Positions 45,256 through 54,491 of a stretch of DNA of 64,000 bases are shown here, one piece after another (within the stretch, counting starts at the first letter, position 1; each line of letters starts with the position of its first letter). Source of the stretch: an uncultured Alphaproteobacteria bacterium (GTDB lineage Bacteria > Pseudomonadota > Alphaproteobacteria > HIMB59 > GCA-002718135); contig CACBAT010000003.1 in assembly GCA_902537325.1 (NCBI GenBank), positions 40,140 through 104,139 of the forward strand, written 5' to 3'. The translations under genes were made by a program, and so were the position numbers. The notes below the pieces were generated by a model. The model saw only the letters and a list, made by a program, of their open reading frames with translations, did no database searches and had not been told where the DNA came from.

Positions 45256-47003
45256 TGTCTTCAGATAAAAAACAGTCAGTTACTTCAAGAATAGTTTTTG
45301 ATTATTTAATGAGTCATAAACTCAAAATAATATTAGCTTTATTGATGATGGTTATCTCAGCAGCAGCAACAGGTTTACATGCTTGGTTAGTAAGACCTGC
45401 ACTTGATGAAGTTTTAATCAAAGGGAATAAAGAAATGTTATTTTTAATTCCAATTGCAATTATTATAGTGACCCTCTGTAAAGGATTGGCGACATATACT
45501 CACTCTTATCAAATGAGTAAAGTTGCACATTCTATTATTGCAAAACTTCAAACTCAGATGTTTGAAAAACTTATGTATTTGAATATGAAATTTTATAATG
45601 ACTCTAAGTCAGGTAATTTAATTTCAAGACTTATAAATGATACTTACTACTTAAGACTTGCAATAGTTAAATCTGTAACAGGAATTATAAAAGATGTTTT
45701 AGTTATTATTTTTTTACTAGGTAATATGTTTTACCAAAGTTGGACTCTAACTCTTTTTGCTTTTTTTGCATTCCCTTTAGCAATCTGGCCCATAAGAAAA
45801 ATTGGAAAGAGTATAAGAAAAATTACTTACACTATCCAAAACGAAATTGCAGTTTTTTCTAATGTATTAGCTGAGAGCATTAAAGGTATTAGACAAGTAA
45901 AAGCATACTCCAGAGAAAATTATGAAAAACAAAGAGCTTTTGAAACAATTAGTTTCATTCAAAAATATTTTACAAAATCTGCTTTTATTAGCAATCGCTT
46001 AAGCCCTTTGATGGAATTCATTGGAAGTTTAGCTGTAGCACTCTCAATTTATGCTGGGGGTGTTTTTGTCTTAAATGAAAGTATGACAACAGGTCAATTT
46101 ATGAGTTTTTTAGTAAGTCTTCTTCTAGCTTATCAACCGGTAAAGGCACTTGGCAATCTAAACATTAGTGTCCAAGAAGGACTAGCTGGAGCTGAGAGAA
46201 TTTTTAAACTTTTAGATACAAGTGAAAAAAATATGGAAAATATTTCTCCAAAAAAAACCATAGACCTAGATGGAGATATTGTTTTTAAAGACGTTTCATT
46301 TGCATATAACGATAATACAGTACTTGATAAAATAAGTTTAAGAATACCAAAAGGAAAAAAAGTTGCATTAGTTGGCTTATCTGGATCTGGTAAATCAACT
46401 ATAGCAAATATAATTTTGCGATTATATGATAATTATTCAGGCTCTATATTAATTAATTCTAAAGATATAAAAGAACTAGATCTAACAGATGTAAGAAATA
46501 GTGTTTCAATAGTTACTCAAGAAACAATTTTATTTAATGAGAGTATATTTAATAATATTAAATATGGAAACATTGAAGCAACTGACGAAGAGATTAATTT
46601 AGTAGCTAAAAATGCTGGGGTAGATAGTTTTTCAGAAGAATTGGATCAAAAACTACACACTGTTATTGGAGAAAACGGCATAAAATTATCAGGTGGACAA
46701 CGACAAAGAATTGCTATTGCCAGAGCTCTAATTAAAGATGCACCACTTTTAATTATGGATGAAGCTACATCTTCTTTAGATAACATAACTGAAAATAAAA
46801 TTCATGAAACAATAAATAGTCTGATGAATAATAAAACCAAACTAATAATTGCACATAGATTAAGCACAATAGAAGATGCAGACATTATCTACGTTTTAGA
46901 TAAAGGCAAAATTGAAAGTCAGGGAAAGCATGAAGAGTTAATTTCAAAGTCATCTATTTATAAAAAATTACAACTTAGAGAACAATTGGAAAATGAGTTT
47001 TAA
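45255..47003 (+). CDS. MsbA-like ABC transporter (fused membrane and ATPase domains)
   Basis: A 582-residue half-transporter: six membrane helices (about 20-300) and a C-terminal ATPase with GLSGSGKST, LSGGQRQRIAIAR and LLIMDEATSSLD. Its place before an acyltransferase, waaA and lpxK argues for lipid A-core flippase (MsbA) function. Similar exporters carry other lipids or peptides, so the exact cargo is inference. It overlaps the acyltransferase gene by 11 bases. Confidence 0.88.
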   Translation: MSSDKKQSVTSRIVFDYLMSHKLKIILALLMMVISAAATGLHAWLVRPALDEVLIKGNKEMLFLIPIAIIIVTLCKGLATYTHSYQMSKVAHSIIAKLQTQMFEKLMYLNMKFYNDSKSGNLISRLINDTYYLRLAIVKSVTGIIKDVLVIIFLLGNMFYQSWTLTLFAFFAFPLAIWPIRKIGKSIRKITYTIQNEIAVFSNVLAESIKGIRQVKAYSRENYEKQRAFETISFIQKYFTKSAFISNRLSPLMEFIGSLAVALSIYAGGVFVLNESMTTGQFMSFLVSLLLAYQPVKALGNLNISVQEGLAGAERIFKLLDTSEKNMENISPKKTIDLDGDIVFKDVSFAYNDNTVLDKISLRIPKGKKVALVGLSGSGKSTIANIILRLYDNYSGSILINSKDIKELDLTDVRNSVSIVTQETILFNESIFNNIKYGNIEATDEEINLVAKNAGVDSFSEELDQKLHTVIGENGIKLSGGQRQRIAIARALIKDAPLLIMDEATSSLDNITENKIHETINSLMNNKTKLIIAHRLSTIEDADIIYVLDKGKIESQGKHEELISKSSIYKKLQLREQLENEF

Positions 47004-47664
47004 AAAAAAAATTTTTAAATTTTCTATATCTCAAAAAATTTTGGCATTTATAGGTTACCTATATATCTTATTCGTATGTTACACTTCTAAAATACAGATT
47101 ATAAACTCTGAGTTACCAGAAAAATTGTGGAGAGAGAATAAACCATTTATTTTAGCATTTTGGCATGGTCAATTGATGATGATAGGACATGTATGGAAAA
47201 GTAAAACTGTGTTAAATATGTTAGCATCTAGCCATAGTGATGGTCGATTTGGTGCATATATTGCAGGTCATTTTAATTTAAAAAATGTTTCTATAATGTC
47301 AAAAAATAAATCACCGTCATTAAGGAAAGTATTTAAAATTTTGAAAGATAGAAATTATATTGGTATTACTCCTGATGGACCAAGAGGACCAAATAAGAAA
47401 GTCTCAGAAGGAATTATAAAAATTGCAATTCATTCTCAAGTCCCAATTATACCACTTGGGTTTGCTTCTAATAAAAATCTTAAACTTAAATCTTGGGACT
47501 CATTTTTAATAACATATCCATTTTCGAAATGTAGATTTGTCTGGGGTGAGCCAATTACTATTCCTTCTTCTACTAAAGATGATGATTTAGATAAATATAA
47601 GAATTTCTTGGAAGGAAAAATTAATGATTGCATGGAATCAGCAGAAAAAAATCTAAATGCTTAG
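46993..47664 (+). CDS. DUF374 lysophospholipid acyltransferase-like protein
   Basis: A 223-residue protein with one N-terminal hydrophobic helix and the DUF374/LPLAT core: ILAFWHGQLMMIGHVW (catalytic His region), LASSHSDGRFGAYIA, and YIGITPDGPRGPNKK. It likely acylates a lipid A or phospholipid intermediate. It overlaps its neighbours on both sides by 8-11 bases inside the lipopolysaccharide block. Confidence 0.88.
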   Translation: MSFKKKIFKFSISQKILAFIGYLYILFVCYTSKIQIINSELPEKLWRENKPFILAFWHGQLMMIGHVWKSKTVLNMLASSHSDGRFGAYIAGHFNLKNVSIMSKNKSPSLRKVFKILKDRNYIGITPDGPRGPNKKVSEGIIKIAIHSQVPIIPLGFASNKNLKLKSWDSFLITYPFSKCRFVWGEPITIPSSTKDDDLDKYKNFLEGKINDCMESAEKNLNA

Positions 47665-48877
47665 AATATATCAAATACTCAGTACTCTTCTCATACCAGT
47701 AATTATTTTTAATATTTTTATTCGTATCTATAAAAAAAAGGAGGATAGGCTACGATTTGTTGAAAGGTTTGGGAAGCCAACAGTAAAAAAAAATAGTGAG
47801 AAAAAAATTTTATGGATACATGCAGCAAGTATTGGCGAGTTTAAATCTTCAGATTTAATTATAGAACGATATCATAAAGTATTTGATATTTTAGTTACTA
47901 CAACAACAAAATCTTCAGCAGAATATATTAAGGAGTTTTATAAAAATAAAATTATCCATCAGTACATTCCATTTGATGTGTCTCTGTGGTGCGCAAGATT
48001 TTTAAACTTTTGGAAACCAGATCTGATACTATGGATAGAGTCAGATATTTGGCCAAATATGCTTAATAAAATTAGAGTTAAAAATATCAATTGTTTATAT
48101 TTAAATGCAAGAATTTCTCCAACTTCTTTTAAAAAATGGAGTAGAACAAAAAATTTCTACAGAAGTTCATTAAAGAGTTTTAGTAAAATTTTTGCACAAA
48201 GCAAAGATGACAAAAAAAGAATTCAAGAATTAACAAACTTACAAATTGACTATGTTGGAAATTTAAAATTAGCTAAGGATAAAAATAATTCTTCAATAAA
48301 TAAAGATCAATCAAATACAATCATGATTGCAAGTACTCATTCTAATGAAGAAAAAGAGATAATTAAATGTATTAAAAAAACAATTCATGAATTTAATTTA
48401 AAAATTTATCTTGCACCTAGGCATCCAGAAAGAATTGGTATAATTAAGCAAGAATTAAATAAAGAAGGATTTAATATTTCTTTAGAATCTAAAAAAGAAA
48501 TTGAAGAAAATAATATCGTAATAATTGATAGTTTCGGAAAATTAGATCAGTATTTTAAAATTAGTGATTTAGTTATTTTAGGTGGTTCTTTTTTAAAAAA
48601 TATTGGTGGACATAATCCTGTAGAGCCTGCAAGTTATGGATGTGTCATTATTAGCGGTAATTATGTTGATAATTGGACTAATATTTATGAAGATATGGTA
48701 AAAGCGAATTCATGTATAATGGTAAATAAGTTTGAAGATATTGATAGAAAGATGAAAGAATTACTAAATAATAATTTAAAAATAAAAAAAATTCAAGCAA
48801 ATGCACTTGAGTTTTCAAATAGATCTTTCTTTGAGAAAGAAAAACTTTTTAAAGACATCGAAAAGTACATTAATTAA
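47657..48877 (+). CDS. waaA: 3-deoxy-D-manno-octulosonic acid transferase
   Basis: A 406-residue GT30 enzyme adding Kdo to lipid IVA at the inner membrane. It has an N-terminal membrane anchor, RFVERFGKPT, WIHAASIGEFKSSD with the catalytic Glu, WIESDIWPNML, and LGGSFLKNIGGHNPVEPASYG near the C-terminus. Its length is a little below the usual 420. lpxK starts one base after the stop. Confidence 0.94.
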   Translation: MLRIYQILSTLLIPVIIFNIFIRIYKKKEDRLRFVERFGKPTVKKNSEKKILWIHAASIGEFKSSDLIIERYHKVFDILVTTTTKSSAEYIKEFYKNKIIHQYIPFDVSLWCARFLNFWKPDLILWIESDIWPNMLNKIRVKNINCLYLNARISPTSFKKWSRTKNFYRSSLKSFSKIFAQSKDDKKRIQELTNLQIDYVGNLKLAKDKNNSSINKDQSNTIMIASTHSNEEKEIIKCIKKTIHEFNLKIYLAPRHPERIGIIKQELNKEGFNISLESKKEIEENNIVIIDSFGKLDQYFKISDLVILGGSFLKNIGGHNPVEPASYGCVIISGNYVDNWTNIYEDMVKANSCIMVNKFEDIDRKMKELLNNNLKIKKIQANALEFSNRSFFEKEKLFKDIEKYIN

Positions 48878-48878
48878 A

Positions 48879-49877
48879 ATGCTTAAAGCTCCTAAATTTT
48901 GGTATAAAAAAAATGACACATACTTATCGAATTCCTTATATCCACTCTCATTACTATTTAGATTTGGAACAAAAATAAGAAATTTTGTTAGCAGAAAAAC
49001 TTTTTCTGGAATTCCTGTAATTTGTATTGGCAATATAGTGGTGGGAGGTGCTGGTAAAACACCAGTTGCTTTAAAAATTGGAAATTTATTAAAACTTAAT
49101 GGATATAATCCTCACTTTGTTTCAAGAGGATATGGTGGTGTTGAAACATCTAATATTCTTGTTAAAGAATGGCACTCTGCAAAAAGTGTGGGTGACGAAT
49201 CTTTATTACTAGCTGAAGTTGCGCCTACTTGGATTGGTCAAAATAGAAATAAATCCTTTATTTTAGCTAAAGAAAAAGGTGCTGATTGTATAATTATGGA
49301 TGATGGTTTTCAAAATCCAGCTCTACAAAAAGATTTTTCAATTATTGTAATTAATGGAGAACAGGGTTTTGGAAATAAAAGAGTAATCCCGTCTGGTCCA
49401 CTTAGAGAAAGTATATCAAGAGGTATTTCCAGAGCAAATCTTGTAATCGTAATTGGAGAAATATCTCAAGATGTAAAAGATAAAATTCCAAGCACTGTCC
49501 CTATTATTCATGCTAAATTTCAAATAAGTATAGATAATAAAATATATAAAAATCAAAAAGTGACAGCTTTTGCAGGTATCGCTTATCCTGAGAAATTTTA
49601 CAATTCACTTTCTGAACAAGGTGCTATTTTAGAAAAAAAAATCAGCTACCCTGATCATCATATTTTTGATGAAAATGATATGTTAAATTTAGCAGAAAAT
49701 GCCAATCTTACAAAATCAGTATTAGTAACTACAAAAAAAGATTTTGTAAGAATTCCGAAATCCTATCGATCTTTAGTAAGTACTTTAAATGGAGAAATTA
49801 AATTTGAAGATGAAAATCTTCTTACAGAAATATTAAGTAACATTTTAGAGAATAAAATAAATGATTTAGCAATATGA
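48879..49877 (+). CDS. lpxK: Tetraacyldisaccharide 4'-kinase
   Basis: LpxK phosphorylates the lipid A disaccharide. The 332-residue protein has the P-loop GNIVVGGAGKTPVAL (about 48-62), VSRGYGG, GDESLLLAEV and DCIIMDDGFQNPALQKD. The start at 48879 (MLKAPKFWYKK) is preferred to a longer frame from 48801, since family members start with exactly this APxFW motif and the longer frame would run far into waaA. Confidence 0.95.
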   Translation: MLKAPKFWYKKNDTYLSNSLYPLSLLFRFGTKIRNFVSRKTFSGIPVICIGNIVVGGAGKTPVALKIGNLLKLNGYNPHFVSRGYGGVETSNILVKEWHSAKSVGDESLLLAEVAPTWIGQNRNKSFILAKEKGADCIIMDDGFQNPALQKDFSIIVINGEQGFGNKRVIPSGPLRESISRGISRANLVIVIGEISQDVKDKIPSTVPIIHAKFQISIDNKIYKNQKVTAFAGIAYPEKFYNSLSEQGAILEKKISYPDHHIFDENDMLNLAENANLTKSVLVTTKKDFVRIPKSYRSLVSTLNGEIKFEDENLLTEILSNILENKINDLAI

Positions 49878-50737
49878 AAGATATAATTTATTTTTTTGAA
49901 TATATTATAGTTTTTTTAATATTTTTTTTATTTAAACTTTTGCCACTGAATTTATCGTCTAAATTTGCTTCATTTATGTTTAGTACTTTTGGTGAATTAT
50001 CTGGTGCAAACAAGACTGCAATTAAAAATTGTAAATATGTATTTCCCAATATGAAAGAAAAAGAAGTTAAAAGTATAGTTAAAAAGAGTTGGGAGAATCT
50101 AGGAAGGACAATTTCTGAACTCCCAAGTTTAAACTATTTATTTGATAAGAAAAAAATAAAGTACAAAAAAATTGAAAATATTGAAAATTTAATTAAAAAT
50201 AATTCACAAGGCATATTTATATGTATTCATCAGTCTAATTGGGAAGTTGTTGTACCTAGTTTAGATAGAATTGGTATAAATCTAGGTGCAGTATATAGAC
50301 ATATTAATAATCATTTTATAGATAAATTATTATTAAAAATTAGAACAAACTCGCTTGTATCGTCTAAGAGTTTTTATACTCCAAAAGGAAAAAAAAGTGC
50401 AAAAGATATTACTGAGGCTATAAGAAACTCTTTATCAATCTTGGTAGTAATTGATCAGAAAGATTCTTCTGGTGAAGAAGTTTTATTTTTTAAACAAAAA
50501 GTTAAAACACAAACAGGTTTTTTAAAACTAGCAAGAAAATATAAATTACCAATAATCCCAATTAAAAATAAAAGAATTGATAATGGAAAAATTGAGCTAA
50601 CCTTTCTTGAGCCTTTTTATCACAATGATGTAAATATCAGTGATAATCAAATGATGGAAACGATACATCTCAAAATAGAAGAGTGGATTAAATCAGAACC
50701 CTCTCAATGGTTCTGGCAACACAAAAGGTTTAGTTAA
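49874..50737 (+). CDS. Lipid A acyltransferase (LpxL/HtrB-like)
   Basis: A 287-residue late acyltransferase of lipid A. One N-terminal membrane helix (about 7-25) is followed by IHQSNWEVVVPSL with the HX4(D/E) catalytic pair, and EEVLFFKQKVKTQTGFLKLARKYKLPIIP in the middle, ending WFWQHKRF, the family's terminal W-x-H-RW-like motif. It overlaps lpxK by 4 bases and the convergent xseA by 8 bases. Confidence 0.92.
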   Translation: MKDIIYFFEYIIVFLIFFLFKLLPLNLSSKFASFMFSTFGELSGANKTAIKNCKYVFPNMKEKEVKSIVKKSWENLGRTISELPSLNYLFDKKKIKYKKIENIENLIKNNSQGIFICIHQSNWEVVVPSLDRIGINLGAVYRHINNHFIDKLLLKIRTNSLVSSKSFYTPKGKKSAKDITEAIRNSLSILVVIDQKDSSGEEVLFFKQKVKTQTGFLKLARKYKLPIIPIKNKRIDNGKIELTFLEPFYHNDVNISDNQMMETIHLKIEEWIKSEPSQWFWQHKRFS

Positions 50738-52061
50738 TTTTTTTTACCTTAATATCAATTGTACCATCAACAAGCTTAACAGATAATTGATCATTAGGAG
50801 CAATTTTTTTTGTAGTCTTAACAATTTTCGTATTATTCATCAAAACTGAATATCCCTTTTTAAGATTTGAAGAGATAGAATTTGAATTAAGGAGTCTGAT
50901 ATTTGCTTTATATTTTTCAAGATTATCTTTGTAGTTATTGGCAATATTTAAATTAAGATTTTTTGAAAGATTATCAATCTTTGTTTGTTTTAAACTTAAT
51001 AATGAGTCTGGAGAAATTAGAGATTTGCCTAAATTTATTAGGTTCAATTTAGATATGCTAAATTTGTTTTCAATTGATAATGTTAAATTTTTAAAATCAT
51101 CTAAAAGCTTCTCCTTGTAATTATTAACTATTGAGCTTGGGGATTTAAGAAACTTATTTAAGTAATCATAATTTTCCTTTTTGGACTGAATTTGTGAATT
51201 AACTTTGGTGTTTAATCTAAGTTGTAAATTTTTAATTTTTTCTATCAATTCATATTTTACTGGAGTAGCTTTTTCAGCTGCTGCAGTTGGTGTAGACGCT
51301 CTCAAATCTGATACTAAATCAATTATTGTTGTATCTGTTTCATGGCCTATTGCTGAAATAATTGGTATTTTTGATTCAAAAACACTTGTTGCAAGATGTT
51401 CATCATTAAATGCCATTAAGTCTTCAGTACTACCTCCACCTCTAGCAATAATAAGAATATCTGGTTTGCTAGATTTAAATTTATTGAAACCTTCGATAGC
51501 ATTTATAATACTATCTGCCGCGTCGACACCCTGTACAGAAACAGGCCATATATCTAAAGGCATTGGAAAACGATCATTCACTCTATTAATTATGTCATGT
51601 ACTACAGAGCCAGTTGGAGAGGTAATAATACCTAATCTCTCAGGCAAAAAAGGTAATGAGATTTTTTTATCTTCATCAAAATAACCTTTTTTTTGCAGTC
51701 TTTTTTTTCTTTCTTCAATAAGTTTTAGAAGTGCTCCCTCTCCTGCAATTTCGATTTTATCAATATCTATTTGGTAAGTAGTTTTATAGCGAGACCAAGT
51801 TGTAATTCTCCCTGTTGCTATTATTTCTAGTCCTATTTCTGGATTTATATCTAAATATTTTTTTTTCTGATCCCAGATCACTCCACTTAAAATAGAATTC
51901 TCATCTTTAAGTGTTAGATAAATTTGCCCTCTTGTAGCGGTTTTTACCTCAGAAATTTCTCCTTTAATTCTTACATAATTAAAATTTGACTCAATTACTT
52001 CTTTAAATGCTTGATTAAATTCTGAAACTTCAAATTCTGGTATATTTATTTTATCTATCAT
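50730..52061 (-). CDS. xseA: Exodeoxyribonuclease VII large subunit
   Basis: The 443-residue protein has an N-terminal OB-fold (about 1-105: IKGEISEVK, GQIYLTLKDENS), the catalytic core with TSPTGSVVHDIINRV and IIARGGGSTEDLMAFNDE, and SAIGHETDTTIIDLVSDLRASTPTAAAE, then a coiled-coil and a C-terminal beta segment. It degrades single-stranded DNA together with XseB, which is not in this window. It overlaps tadA by 11 bases. Confidence 0.96.
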   Translation of the reverse strand: MIDKINIPEFEVSEFNQAFKEVIESNFNYVRIKGEISEVKTATRGQIYLTLKDENSILSGVIWDQKKKYLDINPEIGLEIIATGRITTWSRYKTTYQIDIDKIEIAGEGALLKLIEERKKRLQKKGYFDEDKKISLPFLPERLGIITSPTGSVVHDIINRVNDRFPMPLDIWPVSVQGVDAADSIINAIEGFNKFKSSKPDILIIARGGGSTEDLMAFNDEHLATSVFESKIPIISAIGHETDTTIIDLVSDLRASTPTAAAEKATPVKYELIEKIKNLQLRLNTKVNSQIQSKKENYDYLNKFLKSPSSIVNNYKEKLLDDFKNLTLSIENKFSISKLNLINLGKSLISPDSLLSLKQTKIDNLSKNLNLNIANNYKDNLEKYKANIRLLNSNSISSNLKKGYSVLMNNTKIVKTTKKIAPNDQLSVKLVDGTIDIKVKKIN

Positions 52062-52506
52062 ACTTATATTTAAAAAATTTTTTTAATAAATTACTACATT
52101 CTTTTTCCATAATGCCACCATAAATATTTGGCATAAATATATTTTCTCTTTGAAAAGCAACTCGGAGTTTTTCAATTCCTCCATTTTTTTCATCATACGC
52201 CCCAAAATATAGATCTTTAATATGTACTTCACCTATTGCACTAGCGCACATTGTGCATGGTTCCAAGGTAACAAATAATGTCATATTTTCTAAATATTTA
52301 AGTTTTAGTCTTTCGCAAGTTTCTTGAATAAGATTTAATTCACAATGTTTGATAGCATTTTTATTTTTATTTATTGTGTTGTAGCTTCTGGCCACAATCT
52401 TGTTCGTTGTATTATCAACAAGTATTCCTCCAACTGGAACCTCATTTAAATTATAAGCTTTGTTTGCTTCAATAATTGCTTCTTTCATAAAAAAATCAAC
52501 GTTCAT
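52051..52506 (-). CDS. tadA: tRNA-specific adenosine deaminase (CMP/dCMP deaminase fold)
   Basis: A cytidine-deaminase-fold zinc enzyme of 151 residues, most likely TadA, making inosine at the tRNA-Arg wobble position. The zinc motif is KHCELNLIQE plus EPCTMCASAIGEVHI. The usual HAE is HCE here; His and Glu that bind and activate water are kept. The C-terminal LYFGAYDEKNGGIEKL matches TadA. ATG at 52506 is preferred over an upstream GTG at 52518. Confidence 0.9.
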   Translation of the reverse strand: MNVDFFMKEAIIEANKAYNLNEVPVGGILVDNTTNKIVARSYNTINKNKNAIKHCELNLIQETCERLKLKYLENMTLFVTLEPCTMCASAIGEVHIKDLYFGAYDEKNGGIEKLRVAFQRENIFMPNIYGGIMEKECSNLLKKFFKYKYDR

Positions 52507-52546
52507 TCTGGAACACACTTATGTTGTACATTATAGTTGAATTATA

Positions 52547-53245
52547 ATGAAAAAACCAATTATTGGAATAACTCTTGATAGTGAAAAAAAGAAAACATAC
52601 TCAAAATTTCCATGGTATGCGTTAAGGGAAAATTACTTAACTTCCTTAACAAAATTTAATGCTATTCCATTTCCTTTGTTACATGAAAAAAAATATATTG
52701 ATGATTTTTGTCATTTAATTGATGGTTTAATTATTACTGGGGGAGATTTTGATATTCATCCTAAATTATATAAAACAAGTAATACTCAATCTAAAAATAT
52801 TAAAAATAAGAGAACAAATTTTGAATTAAATATTTTCAATAAATTTTTTAAATACAACAAACCTATATTAGGAATTTGTGGTGGTGCACAACTTATCAAT
52901 GTTGCATGTGGTGGAACATTAATTCAAGATTTAAAAAGAAATCCGATAAACCATGAACAAGTGAATCCAAGAAATCAAACTAGTCATAGTGTTAATATTT
53001 CGAAAAATACTCAACTACATAAGATATGTGGTGCTCAAAAAATAAATGTTAATAGTGCACATCATCAGTCAATAAAAAAAGTAGGTAAGGACTTAAATGT
53101 TTCGTGTGCAGCAAATGATGGTGTTATTGAAGGTATAGAGCATAAAAAACACAAATGGTGTCTTGGCTTACAATGGCATCCTGAATTTTTAATAACAAAA
53201 TATGATATAAAAATAATTAAAAATTTTATTAGTAAAACAAAGTGA
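52547..53245 (+). CDS. Class I glutamine amidotransferase-fold gamma-glutamyl hydrolase (peptidase C26)
   Basis: A 232-residue protein with the C26 triad region: GGDFDIHPKLY, nucleophile Cys in LGICGGAQLINVACGG, and His-Glu in LGLQWHPEF. Relatives include PuuD-type gamma-glutamyl-GABA hydrolases. It overlaps the pseudouridine synthase gene by 4 bases. The exact substrate is uncertain. It is divergent from tadA with about 40 bases between the starts. Confidence 0.87.
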   Translation: MKKPIIGITLDSEKKKTYSKFPWYALRENYLTSLTKFNAIPFPLLHEKKYIDDFCHLIDGLIITGGDFDIHPKLYKTSNTQSKNIKNKRTNFELNIFNKFFKYNKPILGICGGAQLINVACGGTLIQDLKRNPINHEQVNPRNQTSHSVNISKNTQLHKICGAQKINVNSAHHQSIKKVGKDLNVSCAANDGVIEGIEHKKHKWCLGLQWHPEFLITKYDIKIIKNFISKTK

Positions 53246-53934
53246 ATATTAGAATTTCAAAATATCTATCAAGTGCTGGAATTTGTTCACGAAGAGATGC
53301 AGAAAAATTAATTGTAGAAAAAAAAATTAAAATTAATAATCAAGTATGCCTTCATCCAAGTCATAAAGTAAGTAATTTAGATATAATTAAAGTTAATAAT
53401 AAAATTGTTAAAAAAGCAAATAAAGTTGAAGTATGGAAGTTATACAAACCAATTAAATATATTTGTAGTACAAAAGATAATTTAGGTAGAAAAAAAATTT
53501 TTGATTTATTACCAAAAAATGTCGGTCAATTAATAAGCGTTGGAAGATTAGATTATATGAGTGAAGGATTGATCTTACTAACTAATAATGGTGATTATTC
53601 AAGATATTTAGAACATCCGTCTTCAAACATTGAGAGGATCTATAGAGTTTGTATAAATAGCAATGTACAAAGTAATGATTTACAAAAAATAAATAAAGGC
53701 ATTACAATTAAAGAAATAAATTATAAAAAAATTAAAATTGCCTTTGAAAAAAAAATAAAAAATCATAATTGGTTAATTTTTAAACTTAAAGAAGGAAAAA
53801 ATAGAGAAATTAGAAATATTTGTAATTATTTTTCATGGAATATAGTTAAATTAATAAGAATTGGATATGGCCCTTATAAGCTTGGAAGACTTAAAGAAGG
53901 GCAATTTCAAAAATTAAATTCAATTAGTAAATGA
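53242..53934 (+). CDS. rRNA pseudouridine synthase, RsuA/RluB family
   Basis: A 230-residue protein with an N-terminal S4 RNA-binding domain (ISKYLSSAGICSRRDAEKLI) and the catalytic domain with VGRLDYMSEGLILLTNNGDYS, where the Asp in GRLD is the nucleophile, and LKEGKNREIRNICNYF. It isomerises uridine in 23S or 16S rRNA. The start is GTG at 53242, overlapping the preceding stop. RluB versus RsuA cannot be settled by eye. Confidence 0.92.
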   Translation: MNIRISKYLSSAGICSRRDAEKLIVEKKIKINNQVCLHPSHKVSNLDIIKVNNKIVKKANKVEVWKLYKPIKYICSTKDNLGRKKIFDLLPKNVGQLISVGRLDYMSEGLILLTNNGDYSRYLEHPSSNIERIYRVCINSNVQSNDLQKINKGITIKEINYKKIKIAFEKKIKNHNWLIFKLKEGKNREIRNICNYFSWNIVKLIRIGYGPYKLGRLKEGQFQKLNSISK

Positions 53935-54491
53935 TACGGATTACTGGAGGAAAGTTTAAGCAAAAAAAATTAGCTAGTATTAATGATTTTGTAAGACCAA
54001 CTTCTTCTCTAAAAAGAGAAGCTTTTTTTTCAATTATTGAAAGTTATGCAATCAAAAATTCTATCGAATTATATAAAAATAAAATTTTTTTAGATCTTTT
54101 TGCAGGAATTGGCACAATGGGTTTAGAAGCAATTTCAAGAGGCATGAGTGAAGTAATTTTTTTTGAGAATAATATTGAAGTACTTAAAATTTTAAAAAAA
54201 AATTGTTTAAGTATTTGTAAAAATGATCAATTTAAAATTTATGAAGAAGACCTTATTCATTCTAAATTAGAAATAGAATTTCAAAATATATCAGTTGTTT
54301 ATATTGATCCACCATATGCAAAATATAATTTAACAAATCTTTTAGAAAATTTATCAAGTAACATTAAAAATACTACCGTGATTGGTTTAGAAACGAGTGT
54401 GAAAGATAATATTGTAATTCCAGAAAATTTAAATCTGCTTCAAAAAAAGACTTACGGTAAAACAATAATTTATATTTTTAAATTATCTTAA
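53931..54491 (+). CDS. rsmD: 16S rRNA m2G966 methyltransferase
   Basis: A 186-residue SAM-dependent methyltransferase. The N-terminal IRITGGKFKQKKL and RPTSSLKREAFFSII match RsmD; the SAM site is FLDLFAGIGTMGLEAISRG and the catalytic motif is IDPPYAKYNL. It overlaps the pseudouridine synthase by 4 bases and the convergent pgi by 9 bases. Confidence 0.95.
   Translation: MIRITGGKFKQKKLASINDFVRPTSSLKREAFFSIIESYAIKNSIELYKNKIFLDLFAGIGTMGLEAISRGMSEVIFFENNIEVLKILKKNCLSICKNDQFKIYEEDLIHSKLEIEFQNISVVYIDPPYAKYNLTNLLENLSSNIKNTTVIGLETSVKDNIVIPENLNLLQKKTYGKTIIYIFKLS

Noticed and set aside
51205..51684. 159-codon plus-strand open frame inside xseA
   Set aside because: Antisense of a conserved exonuclease gene with all motifs; no ribosome site and no support.
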